Assembly: GCA_021776375.1 (NCBI GenBank) | Contig: JAJFGA010000027.1 | Location: forward strand, 1-32,938 | DNA length: 32,938 nucleotides | Origin: Hyphococcus sp. | GTDB taxonomy: Bacteria > Pseudomonadota > Alphaproteobacteria > Caulobacterales > Parvularculaceae | Direction of reading: 5' to 3' | Shown here: piece after piece, positions 1-8,921 of the stretch | Layout of the letters: the number at the start of each line of letters is the position of its first letter | Numbering within the stretch: position 1 is the stretch's first letter | Translations under genes and position numbers: made by a program | The notes under the pieces: generated by a model | The model's input: the letters and a program-made list of their open reading frames with translations, nothing else | Database searches by the model: none | Told to the model about the DNA's origin: nothing

Positions 1-132
1 GATCTTATCCCGCTCGACGTCAAAGCTGGCGACACCATCTTGTTCGGCAAATGGTCGGGCTCGGAAGTGAAAATCGATGATGAGGAGCTTCTCATCATGA
101 AGGAGTCCGACATCCTCGGGATCGTCGACTAA
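1..132 (+). CDS. groES: Co-chaperonin GroES, C-terminal part
   Basis: The gene is cut by the left window edge; 43 residues remain, read in frame from base 1 to a TAA at 130-132. The visible part contains [20 protein letters not shown] followed by the [13 protein letters not shown] ending, which is the typical end of the 10-kDa GroES subunit that caps the GroEL chamber during ATP-driven protein folding. It lies 37 bp upstream of groEL in the usual groES-groEL order, so the two are almost certainly one operon. The promoter and any heat-shock element (CIRCE or sigma-32 type) would lie outside the window. Confidence 0.96.
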   Translation, partial: DLIPLDVKAGDTILFGKWSGSEVKIDDEELLIMKESDILGIVD

Positions 133-169
133 TCAAGATCACGTTCATCAGAATTAAGGAGTAGGTTAA

Positions 170-1831
<1,662 letters not shown>

Positions 1832-1878
1832 CCTCCCGGCCCGGCTGAACGGCCATACATATTAGTAGCGTAGCAAAG

Positions 1879-1907
1879 GGGCGGTTCTTCGGAACCGCCC
1901 TTTTTTT
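1879..1907 (+). terminator. Rho-independent terminator after groEL
   Basis: A perfect 9-bp stem (GGGCGGTTC / GAACCGCCC) is closed by a TTCG loop, giving a C(UUCG)G tetraloop in RNA, an especially stable cap. Seven T residues follow at 1901-1907. It sits 48 bp after the groEL stop codon and should end the groESL transcript. Confidence 0.95.
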
Positions 1908-2001
1908 GCGAATGACGAGCCCACAATGTAAGCCCCCGCCGGCTTTCGGCCAGGATCATTAATTTTCCTCAGCCAACAGCACGAATGTCCTCGCACATTT
2001 A

Positions 2002-2029
2002 TTGCAGAGTTCTCCCGCGTGGTTATAAC
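2002..2029 (+). promoter_or_regulatory. Predicted sigma-70 promoter of the exosortase gene
   Basis: A TTGCAG -35 element (2002-2007) and a TATAAC -10 element (2024-2029) are separated by 16 bp. Transcription would start near 2036, inside or just at a small hairpin (AGCGCC 2032-2037 / GGCGCT 2043-2048), about 40 bases before the ATG at 2078. This placement argues for the 2078 start over an upstream in-frame ATG at 1985. It is a consensus-based call with no experimental support. Confidence 0.5.
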
Positions 2030-2077
2030 AAAGCGCCGACGGGGCGCTGGCTTGATGTGGTTAATGGGAGATGTCGA

Positions 2078-3613
2078 ATGGGGTTTCCCCGCAGGGCTTA
2101 TTTTGTACTCGCGGCCGTTGTCGGTCTCATCGTTCTGTTTTGGGATGCGATCGGCAATCTTTGGGACCGCTGGGGCGGTCAGCAGGAACTTAGCCACAGC
2201 TACTTCATCCCGGTGATATCCGCCTGGCTGGTGTGGACAAATCGCGACACCATCCGCCGCAGCATCGGTGCGCCGTCGCTATTGGGCGCTGCCGCCATCA
2301 TCGTCGCGGGCCTGTTTCTTATTCTCGGCCAGCTCACCCATATTTACGTTATTCAACATCTCGGCCTGGTGATCGCCATTGCCGGACTTGTCGCCGGCTA
2401 TGGCGGCACATCTTTATTGCGCACCACCGCCGCACCGGTCGGGTTTTTACTCTTTGCCGTACCGCCTCCATTCTGGGTAATCACTATCTTGTCGTGGAAA
2501 TTTCAGCAGGTCTCCTCCATCCTTGGCGTCTGGATGATCCAGCTGATGGACATTCCGGTTTATCTTTCCGGCAACGTGATCGACCTTGGCGACTACAAAT
2601 TGCAGGTTGCTGAAGCTTGTAGCGGGCTGCGTTATCTGTTCCCGTTTTTGAGCCTCGGGGTGATGACGGCCTATCTTTATCGCGGCGCGCTTTGGCAAAA
2701 AATCGCAATTGTGCTCGCGACCTTTCCGATCACGATTTTTATGAACAGCTTCCGCATCGCGGTGACCGGCGCGTTGGTGCAGGCCTACGGCCCGCAACAC
2801 GCTGAGGGAGCACTGCATTTCTTTGAAGGCTGGGTGGTGTTCTTACTGTGCATGCTGGCTCTGTTTGGCGTGATTGCCGCTTTCAGCTTCTTTTCCAAGC
2901 CGCGCCGCAACCCATTGGAGGCGCTTGGCGCACCCGATCTTAAGCCGGTTCCTCCAAGCCGCGGTCGCTTGACGCTGCCAATCATGGCCAGCGGTCTCCT
3001 CGGTGCAATGGCCGTATTTTTCGTTCTGTCGCAAGTTCTGACAACGAATTCGTTGATCATTCCAGAACGCAAAACTTTCGCCAGCTTACCAGAAGAATTT
3101 CCAGAGTTGCGACGCCAAATCAAACCGATGGACCCAACGGTTGCGGAAGTCCTGGGGGCTGATGATACAATCGTTGCAAACTTTGAAACGCCGGATGGAA
3201 AAGTTTTCAATGTCTATATGGCCTATCTTGAGGCCCAAAGAGACGGGCGTTCCTGGCATTCGCCGCGCCAATGCATTCCGGGCGGAGGTTGGCAGATCGC
3301 CAGCCATGACATTGAGAAAACCACAACATCAAGCGGCGCTTCGATGACCTATAATCGGCTCATCATCGAAAATCGCGACGCCCGCCAGCTTGTCTATTAC
3401 TGGTACGATCAACGCGGTCGCAAAGTCGCTAATGAATTCACCATGAAATTCTGGCTGATTTTTGACGCAGTTACAAAAAAACGTTCCGATGGCGCATTAA
3501 TACGCCTCATCACGCCGGTATCCAACGATGAGGGCATCGAGGCGGCCGACGCCTATCTCCGAGGGGTCGTCACCGAGATGGAGGAATTCCTGCCAGACTA
3601 TGTGCCGGAATAA
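2078..3613 (+). CDS. Exosortase/EpsI fusion protein, XrtD-like
   Basis: The predicted protein is 511 residues. The N-terminal part (about residues 1-285) is a polytopic exosortase transpeptidase with the catalytic triad visible: Cys181 in EACSGLRY, Arg226 in MNSFRIAVTG and His247 in ALHFFEGW. Exosortases cleave C-terminal PEP-CTERM-like sorting signals of exported proteins at the inner membrane. The C-terminal part (about 300-511) is an EpsI/DUF3485 domain with the family signature HSPRQCIPGGGW. Exosortase and EpsI in one chain of about 510 residues is the architecture known for the VPLPA-CTERM type, XrtD; that assignment rests on architecture and length. An in-frame ATG at 1985 lacks a ribosome-binding site, while ATG 2078 has GGGAG at 2066-2070 and a promoter at 2002-2029. 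No protein in this window ends in a recognisable sorting signal, so substrates must be elsewhere. Confidence 0.88.
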   Translation: MGFPRRAYFVLAAVVGLIVLFWDAIGNLWDRWGGQQELSHSYFIPVISAWLVWTNRDTIRRSIGAPSLLGAAAIIVAGLFLILGQLTHIYVIQHLGLVIAIAGLVAGYGGTSLLRTTAAPVGFLLFAVPPPFWVITILSWKFQQVSSILGVWMIQLMDIPVYLSGNVIDLGDYKLQVAEACSGLRYLFPFLSLGVMTAYLYRGALWQKIAIVLATFPITIFMNSFRIAVTGALVQAYGPQHAEGALHFFEGWVVFLLCMLALFGVIAAFSFFSKPRRNPLEALGAPDLKPVPPSRGRLTLPIMASGLLGAMAVFFVLSQVLTTNSLIIPERKTFASLPEEFPELRRQIKPMDPTVAEVLGADDTIVANFETPDGKVFNVYMAYLEAQRDGRSWHSPRQCIPGGGWQIASHDIEKTTTSSGASMTYNRLIIENRDARQLVYYWYDQRGRKVANEFTMKFWLIFDAVTKKRSDGALIRLITPVSNDEGIEAADAYLRGVVTEMEEFLPDYVPE

Positions 3614-3649
3614 TGCGTGATTGAGTGGCAAAAGCTGACGTCAGCGACG

Positions 3650-3668
3650 TGCTTCGCCTGACGAAGCA
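3650..3668. terminator. Hairpin between convergent genes, possible weak terminator
   Basis: TGCTTCG (3650-3656) and CGAAGCA (3662-3668) form a 7-bp stem with a 5-base loop in the 73-bp gap between the convergent exosortase and DUF1772 genes. There is no long T tract on either side, so termination would be weak or factor-assisted. Confidence 0.35.
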
Positions 3669-3686
3669 GGTTGTGCTAAAGGCGAA

Positions 3687-4175
3687 TTAAACCAGCGTAA
3701 TGCTGGCCAAGAGGAAGCATATCGCCGTCGTCGCCGAGCCGAACGTGCGTACATGATTCCAGTTTGTCCACACTTTCCCATACATCCGCCAATAGTTGAC
3801 GGTCTCTACCATCTCATAATTCATACCGTCGAGACGGTTATTCATCGGCACATTGCCAAACATTGTGACGAAGAAAACGCTAATCGCATAAATCGTTGCG
3901 CCGGACATAATCCAGACCTGTGAGGGACCGGACAGGTTGAAATAGGCATAGGTGGCAAAGCCGAGTGTTACCGGGACCAGCCCTAACAACATCACAAGGA
4001 ACACAGAGCGAAAAACCTTTCGATTTATCATCTGCATCACCTCAATACCGCCCGCCGGCTCAGCGGCGCCGAGCGCCTTCATAACAAAGTCTGAAAAAGA
4101 CTGGAAAACGCCGGCGACAAGCGCGCTTGAGAGGCCGACGGCCATGCATGCATAGACAATCCAATTCGTAGTCAT
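3687..4175 (-). CDS. DUF1772 (anthrone oxygenase-like) membrane protein
   Basis: This is a 162-residue integral membrane protein with about four hydrophobic segments (near residues 5-25, 58-80, 88-105 and 142-160). The conserved GNVPMNNRLDGMN stretch, followed by a charged loop and NYW-WTNWNHVRT, is typical of DUF1772, a family that includes fungal anthrone oxygenases; bacterial members have no agreed function. The ATG at 4175 has a GGAG ribosome-binding site. It lies 47 bp downstream of the flavodoxin-fold reductase gene on the same strand, so both are probably transcribed together from the TetR-controlled region at 4822-4878. The pairing with a reductase suggests a role in detoxifying or modifying a quinone-like compound, but this is inference. 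Confidence 0.85.
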   Translation of the reverse strand: MTTNWIVYACMAVGLSSALVAGVFQSFSDFVMKALGAAEPAGGIEVMQMINRKVFRSVFLVMLLGLVPVTLGFATYAYFNLSGPSQVWIMSGATIYAISVFFVTMFGNVPMNNRLDGMNYEMVETVNYWRMYGKVWTNWNHVRTFGSATTAICFLLASITLV

Positions 4176-4222
4176 CTTCGTCTCCAGGGGTTTGAGTCTT
4201 CGTGTTGTATGAAATTCAGGAT

Positions 4223-4807
4223 TTAAGCGGCGGCTCTGGCGCCCATTTTCCGGGCGCGCGTGATCCAGTTTTTGATCTTCTTTGGGGACGCCAGTTTTAC
4301 AGATCCGAATTGAATGATTTTTTTCGGCTCAATCCCACAAAAGCCTAAAACCTGGTTCTTCATCACCCGTCGAGCCGGTTTTCTATAGATCAAATTGTCG
4401 ATCAGCGGTGGCGTATCGGAGGTGATGATCACATCCGCTGACTTGCCTTTCAAAAGCTTATCCCAGCCCATGCCTTTGCTGTGATATTTGAAACCAAAGC
4501 CTGGCGTCAGCGCACGGTCGAGCACCGCCTTCGCTTTGGTCGGCATAGCGCCCCACCAATAAGGATGGACGATCAACACATGATCCGCCCAGGCGAGCGC
4601 GCCCTGCCAAGCGAGAAGATCCGGCTCCAGCGGCAATGCATTTTCGCCATAACCGTCAAAGTCCATACGGAAAGACATTTCGCTCAGATTCATCCGGCGC
4701 ACCTCCACGCCGCGCCGCTCAACGCCGGCCTGATAGGCATCGGCGATGCTTTCGCACAAAGATCTGGCCTTCGGGTGGGCGGCCCATATGAAAATCCGTT
4801 TTGCCAT
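4223..4807 (-). CDS. NAD(P)H-dependent flavodoxin-fold oxidoreductase (NQO1/KefF/MdaB-like)
   Basis: The protein is 194 residues. It starts with a beta strand and phosphate-binding loop (IFIWAAHPKARSLCESIADAY) typical of the NQO1-type flavodoxin-like fold, contains the central LAWADHVLIVHPYWWGAMPTKAKAVLDR segment that packs on the FMN/FAD isoalloxazine, and the GFGFKYHSKG loop. Relatives reduce quinones with NAD(P)H in the cytosol by two-electron transfer. A longer reading to 4852 exists, but ATG 4807 has an AGAAGGA ribosome-binding site and begins exactly at the conserved fold; the extension would also run through the operator. It is the first gene of a two-gene unit with the DUF1772 gene and is divergent from the tetR gene, which presumably represses it. 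Confidence 0.9.
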   Translation of the reverse strand: MAKRIFIWAAHPKARSLCESIADAYQAGVERRGVEVRRMNLSEMSFRMDFDGYGENALPLEPDLLAWQGALAWADHVLIVHPYWWGAMPTKAKAVLDRALTPGFGFKYHSKGMGWDKLLKGKSADVIITSDTPPLIDNLIYRKPARRVMKNQVLGFCGIEPKKIIQFGSVKLASPKKIKNWITRARKMGARAAA

Positions 4808-4821
4808 TTGTTTTCCTTCTC

Positions 4822-4878
4822 TTGACATGGTGTAAAGTTGACATGGCGTCAAGTAGGTCTACATTGACGCCATGTCAA
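4822..4878. promoter_or_regulatory. Triple TetR operator and overlapping divergent promoters
   Basis: Three copies of a 15-bp partial palindrome with TTGAC/GTCAA arms lie here: 4822-4836 (TTGACATGGTGTAAA, degenerate right arm), 4838-4852 (TTGACATGGCGTCAA) and 4864-4878 (the exact reverse complement of the second copy). Copies two and three form a perfect 15-bp inverted repeat around an 11-bp spacer. The third copy contains the tetR start codon (4872). TTGACA inside copy two also serves as a -35 for tetR, with TACATT (4860-4865) as -10 at 16-bp spacing, so RNA would start close to the ATG. TetR binding here should repress both its own gene and the reductase/DUF1772 pair. Confidence 0.8.
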
Positions 4879-5471
4879 GCGAGAAAATCAAAACCCGAGA
4901 AAAAATCTTAAAAGCTGCATGGAAGCGGCTCGAAGCCAGCCCGGGCGTTAGCGTGCGCATGAGCGATATTGCAAAGGAAGCCGGTATCAGCCGACAGGCG
5001 CTGTATCTCCATTTCCCTGCACGGGCTGAATTGCTGATCGCCACAGCGCGTTATCTGGACGAAGTCAAAGACATCGACGCGCGATTGGCAAAGAGCCGAG
5101 CCGCGGCGACCGGCCTTGAACGGCTTGATGCTTTTATTGAGGCGTGGGGAAATTATATCCCTGAAATTTATGGTGTCGGGAAAGCATTCCTGGCCATAAA
5201 AGATACTGATGAAGCCGTTGCCACCGCATGGGAGGACCGCATGCTGGCTGTCCGCCATGGCTGTAATGCCGCTATCAAAGCGCTGAAAGCAGACGACGCC
5301 CTATCGCCGGATCATTCCGTCAAACAAGCGACAGATATTTTATGGACCATGCTTTCGGTGCGCAATTGGGAACAATTCACCGGTGATTGCGGTTGGTCGC
5401 AAAGACGTTACATCGAGACAACAAAGCTTCTGGCGGCGCGTATGTTTCTCAACAATCGCGCTCAAGAATAA
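4872..5471 (+). CDS. TetR/AcrR family transcriptional regulator
   Basis: The protein is 199 residues, the usual family length. The N-terminal DNA-binding domain covers residues 1-60, with the helix-turn-helix SDIAKEAGISRQALYLHF and the KTREKILKAAWK first helix; the rest is an all-helical ligand-binding domain of unknown specificity. The start codon lies inside the third operator copy, has no Shine-Dalgarno sequence, and is predicted to coincide with the transcription start, so the mRNA may be leaderless. The divergent arrangement with the reductase and DUF1772 genes indicates local repression relieved by a small ligand, perhaps a quinone or aromatic electrophile. That ligand is inference from the neighbours only. 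Confidence 0.93.
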   Translation: MSSEKIKTREKILKAAWKRLEASPGVSVRMSDIAKEAGISRQALYLHFPARAELLIATARYLDEVKDIDARLAKSRAAATGLERLDAFIEAWGNYIPEIYGVGKAFLAIKDTDEAVATAWEDRMLAVRHGCNAAIKALKADDALSPDHSVKQATDILWTMLSVRNWEQFTGDCGWSQRRYIETTKLLAARMFLNNRAQE

Positions 5472-5505
5472 ATCTCGCATTTCAATCTTAAGTCTCGCTA
5501 TTGCA

Positions 5506-6618
5506 TCAGCGGAAATGTTTCGACAGCTTTAGCCCCTGACCCTGATAGTTGGACTGCCCCTCAGCGCCGTAAAGTCGGGCCGGGCGCGCCGCCATCCGCT
5601 CATAGACCAGCCGCGCGACAAGCTGGCCGTCCTCCAGCACAAACGGCGCATCATGGCTGCGCACTTCAAGCACTGCACGGCTGCCGTTTGACGCGCCCTG
5701 CGCCGCCGCCCAACCAAAGCCGGGGTCAAAAAACCCAGCATAATGCACTCTGAATTCTCCAAGTCCCGGACTGATCGGGGTCATTTCCGCGGCATAGTCC
5801 GGCGGGATCACCAGCGCCTCTTTCGATGCCAGAATATAAAATTCATCCGGATCAAGAATAATAAAACCTGATTTTTGGGGGCCGATAGGTTCAAAAAAAT
5901 CATGCGGCTCAAGCGCAGCAATTTCATCGACATCAATCAACGCCGTGTGACGCCGTGCGCGCCAGCCGATAGCTGCGTCGCCAGGCATGACGCCCTCCGC
6001 CCCCCGATCGCCAAGGCAAACGCTCAAACCAAGCCCCCCTTCGATGCGCGCCTCGCCATCCACCAGGGGCGTTTGCGTGTGCAGGCTGACAAGCTCGGCG
6101 TCATCAAGGCGAAAGGCGCCGCGCTTTAATCGCAACTGGTTGAGGCTTGAGCCGGTCTGCGCCTTGATGGAAAAGCTCCGGGGGCTGATCTCTGCGTAAA
6201 GCGGGCCTTCATATCCGGCAGGTATTTCGTCAAAGGCGGCGCCATAATCGGTGACAAGGCGCACAAAGACGTCAATGCGCCCCGTCGAACTCTTCGGATT
6301 GGCCGCGCCAATCAAATCGTCCGGCAACGCGATGCTTTCATTCAGCTCAACCAGATAGACGCAGCCGCGCTCAAACACAGCGCCGCTGGCAAGGTCAATC
6401 TCCTGCATCGCCAACCCATCCCCAAGCCGGGCCTTGACCGTGCGCTTCTTGGACGGCAGGAACGATGCGCGCACCCGCCACGCCCGGGGCCCGAGTGTGA
6501 GATCTAGGCTCGCGGGCTGTAATTTCTGCGGACTGGCGCCGGTGAGGGCGCCAGCTTCCATCAATTCGGCGATCATCTCCGCTGAAAGGACGCCGTCCAG
6601 GTGGTGCGCTTGGGTCAT
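5506..6618 (-). CDS. dcd: 2'-deoxycytidine 5'-triphosphate deaminase (two-domain type)
   Basis: This 370-residue protein makes dUTP from dCTP as the precursor route to dTMP. It belongs to the long alphaproteobacterial form with two dUTPase-like beta-barrel halves. The first half carries SLDLTLGPRAWRVRASFLP and GAANPKSSTGRIDVFVRLVTDYG; the second has FIILDPDEFYILASKEALVIPPDYAAEM and EFRVHYAGFFDPGFGW, the DCD/dUTPase-type C-terminal repeat. A TTG at 6654 gives a longer reading, but ATG 6618 is preferred because the conserved HHLDGVL N-terminus begins there; neither has a strong ribosome-binding site. It is divergent from apaG over about 180 bp and converges on tetR with only a 34-bp gap. Confidence 0.9.
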   Translation of the reverse strand: MTQAHHLDGVLSAEMIAELMEAGALTGASPQKLQPASLDLTLGPRAWRVRASFLPSKKRTVKARLGDGLAMQEIDLASGAVFERGCVYLVELNESIALPDDLIGAANPKSSTGRIDVFVRLVTDYGAAFDEIPAGYEGPLYAEISPRSFSIKAQTGSSLNQLRLKRGAFRLDDAELVSLHTQTPLVDGEARIEGGLGLSVCLGDRGAEGVMPGDAAIGWRARRHTALIDVDEIAALEPHDFFEPIGPQKSGFIILDPDEFYILASKEALVIPPDYAAEMTPISPGLGEFRVHYAGFFDPGFGWAAAQGASNGSRAVLEVRSHDAPFVLEDGQLVARLVYERMAARPARLYGAEGQSNYQGQGLKLSKHFR

Positions 6619-6797
6619 CGGCTTGGGTTTGCCCGCGCGATTGGCCACGCGCAAGGGCGGCGTCGCGGATTTGCGGGAATTAACCGATCATCTTTCCCCA
6701 ATTCGTTGAAAATTACGCATCGGCTGGCCTAACCCGGCGCAGCACCTTATTGTGGACAAGAAAGCCGGCTACAAAGCTGCGGCAATGGTAAAGCGTC

Positions 6798-7217
6798 ATG
6801 ACGACCAGTAAGCACATTGATCCCGACTATGAATGCGTGACCAACGGCATACGTGTCAGCGTCAAGCCTTATTACCTGCATGATCAGTCGGATCCGGAAG
6901 AGCCGCGTTATGTCTGGGCGTATACGGTCCGTATCGATAATGAATCGAGCCATGTCGTGCAGCTGCGCACCCGCTATTGGCGCATCACCGACGCCAAGGG
7001 GCTCACCGATGAGGTGAGCGGCGACGGCGTGGTCGGTGAACAGCCGGTGATCCGGCCCGGTGAAGGGTTTGAATATACATCCGGGGCGCCGCTGGCGACG
7101 CCGTCTGGATTAATGGTCGGCCGCTACGGTATGGAGACCACCGATGGCGAGGCCTTTGATGTGAATATTCCCGCCTTCTCCCTCGACAGCCCGCATGAAT
7201 TGCGACAAATCCACTAA
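6798..7217 (+). CDS. apaG: ApaG protein
   Basis: The protein is 139 residues and corresponds to ApaG, a single fibronectin-III-like beta-sandwich domain linked in enterobacteria to Co2+/Mg2+ homeostasis; its exact molecular role remains unclear. Diagnostic stretches are WAYTVRIDNESSHVVQLRTR, YWRITDAKG, GVVGEQPVIRPGEGFEYTSG and the PSGLMVGRYGMET loop, ending FDVNIPAFSLD. In gammaproteobacteria it sits beside apaH; here it stands alone, divergent from dcd and 59 bp upstream of trkH. The start ATG has only a weak ribosome-binding site, but the N-terminus length matches the family. Confidence 0.95.
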   Translation: MTTSKHIDPDYECVTNGIRVSVKPYYLHDQSDPEEPRYVWAYTVRIDNESSHVVQLRTRYWRITDAKGLTDEVSGDGVVGEQPVIRPGEGFEYTSGAPLATPSGLMVGRYGMETTDGEAFDVNIPAFSLDSPHELRQIH

Positions 7218-7276
7218 TTAAACCTGCGCCGCCGTGCTCAGTGAGCGGGCGGCGGCGGCAATAAGGCTGGAACCCG

Positions 7277-8749
7277 ATGCTTGCTTTCCGCCCGGTCGTT
7301 TTGGTGATCGGCATCCTCGTCGCCGCGCTTGGCGTGACGATGCTGATCCCGATGTGCGTCGACCTTCTGTCTGCTGACGAAATCCATCACGCGGACTGGG
7401 CGGCGTTTGCTACCGGCGCGATCATCAGCATCCTTGCCGGTGGCGGCGCAGCGGCGGCGAGCTGGGGGCCGATCAACCAGATCAGTGTTCGCGAAGGCTT
7501 TCTTCTGACCGCTGCTAGCTGGCTGGCGCTTGTGGTGTTCGCGGCCATCCCGCTCGCCAATGGCGGACTTGAACTCACCTATGTGGACGCCTTTTTCGAG
7601 GCGATGTCCGGACTGACAACGACCGGAGCAACCGTTGTCACGGGACTGGATGACGCACCTCCCGGGGCGCTGTTATGGCGCTCAATGCTGCAATGGTTCG
7701 GCGGCGTTGGCGTCGTCATCATGGCCTTTGCCGTACTCCCAGCGCTCAAGGTCGGCGGCATGCAGATTTTTAAAAATGAAGCGTGGGACACATCAGAAAA
7801 ATTTATTGCTAACGCTACACAATATTCTGTAGCGCTTTCGCTGATCTACTTATTTCTCACCGCTGTGTGCTTTGTCAGCCTGTGGGCCTTCGGGATGCCG
7901 CCCTGGCATGCACTCAATCACGCTTTAACAACAGTTGCGACGGGCGGATTTTCGACCCGCGACGCTTCGCTCGGAGCATTCCTGACGGTCGGGCGAGCGC
8001 CACTCGACCTTGTTGTCACTGTTTTTATGCTGCTTGGCAGCCTGCCCTTTGGAATTATCCTTATTGCCGTGCTTCGTGGCGCCTGGAAACGTCTGTTTAC
8101 GGATAGTCAGATCCGTTTCTTTTTGGGCCTGATCGTCGGTTTAACCGCACTCATTGCCCTTTACGCCTATCGCCAACTCGATGTCTCCGTGTTCACAGCG
8201 CTAAGGCTCGCCATTTTCAACGTCACATCAATAATGACCGGAACCGGCTTTTCCACATCCGACTATGACACCTGGGGACCCGTCGCGATTGCGTTTTTCT
8301 TTTCCATCATGTTTATCGGTGGCTGCGCCGGCTCAACATCCTGCGGGATGAAAGTCTTTCGATTTCAAGTCGCACTTGCGGCCCTAGTGGTCTACGCCCG
8401 GCGCCTCGCCCACCCAAACGCGGTCTTTGTTGCGCGCTACAATAATCGTCCGTTAACCGATGATGTTTTTGTTTCGGTGTTAAGTTTTTTCTTTGTCTAC
8501 TTTGCGACTTTCGCAACCATCGCAGTCCTATTATCAGGCCTTGGCCTCGACACGCTAACAGCGCTTTCCGCCGCCGGTTCGGCGATCGCCAATGTCGGGC
8601 CCGGCCTTGGAGACATCGTCGGCCCCGCCGGCAATTACGCCTCGCTTCCCGATCTCGCCAAACTGTTATTGTCCGCCGGAATGATGCTCGGCCGGCTTGA
8701 GTTTTTTACCATCCTGGTAATTTTGTCACCCGCCTTTTGGCGAGGCTGA
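7277..8749 (+). CDS. trkH: Trk-type potassium uptake protein TrkH
   Basis: The protein is 490 residues, matching TrkH/TrkG. It is the inner-membrane pore of the Trk K+ uptake system and works with the cytoplasmic NAD/ATP-binding subunit TrkA, which is not in this window. All four pore-loop filter motifs are visible: SGLTTTGATVV, TTVATGGFSTR, SIMTGTGFSTSD and SAIANVGPGLGD, the last three each containing the K+-selecting glycine. The C-terminal LSAGMMLGRLEFFTILVILSP is a standard ending. The ATG is reached after AAGG/CTGGA at fair spacing. It follows apaG by 59 bp and may be cotranscribed with it. Confidence 0.96.
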   Translation: MLAFRPVVLVIGILVAALGVTMLIPMCVDLLSADEIHHADWAAFATGAIISILAGGGAAAASWGPINQISVREGFLLTAASWLALVVFAAIPLANGGLELTYVDAFFEAMSGLTTTGATVVTGLDDAPPGALLWRSMLQWFGGVGVVIMAFAVLPALKVGGMQIFKNEAWDTSEKFIANATQYSVALSLIYLFLTAVCFVSLWAFGMPPWHALNHALTTVATGGFSTRDASLGAFLTVGRAPLDLVVTVFMLLGSLPFGIILIAVLRGAWKRLFTDSQIRFFLGLIVGLTALIALYAYRQLDVSVFTALRLAIFNVTSIMTGTGFSTSDYDTWGPVAIAFFFSIMFIGGCAGSTSCGMKVFRFQVALAALVVYARRLAHPNAVFVARYNNRPLTDDVFVSVLSFFFVYFATFATIAVLLSGLGLDTLTALSAAGSAIANVGPGLGDIVGPAGNYASLPDLAKLLLSAGMMLGRLEFFTILVILSPAFWRG

Positions 8750-8921
8750 GGTCTCAAACGACCACTCGCGAGCGTTGTCGTTAACCAAGACGTCCGCGAG
8801 CGGCATCATTTACCACTTTCAATCCCCATCAACGCTTGGCTGTAAGCCCGTTACCTCTGCCGGCTTGACTTACCGGCATTCAAATAGGATTTTCTGGTGG
8901 GGACTTTCGTGGGGATGTCTA

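Noticed and set aside
1985..2077. Upstream in-frame start of the exosortase at ATG 1985
   Set aside because: It has no ribosome-binding site, the extra 31 residues are not membrane-like, and the predicted promoter lies inside this extension.
4808..4852. Extended N-terminus of the flavodoxin-fold reductase
   Set aside because: The extension runs through the operator, while ATG 4807 has a good ribosome-binding site and starts at the conserved strand.
8775..8921. Coding extension of the unknown exported protein from TTG 8775
   Set aside because: It has no ribosome-binding site, residues before the hydrophobic segment look like translated non-coding DNA, and better-placed starts exist downstream.
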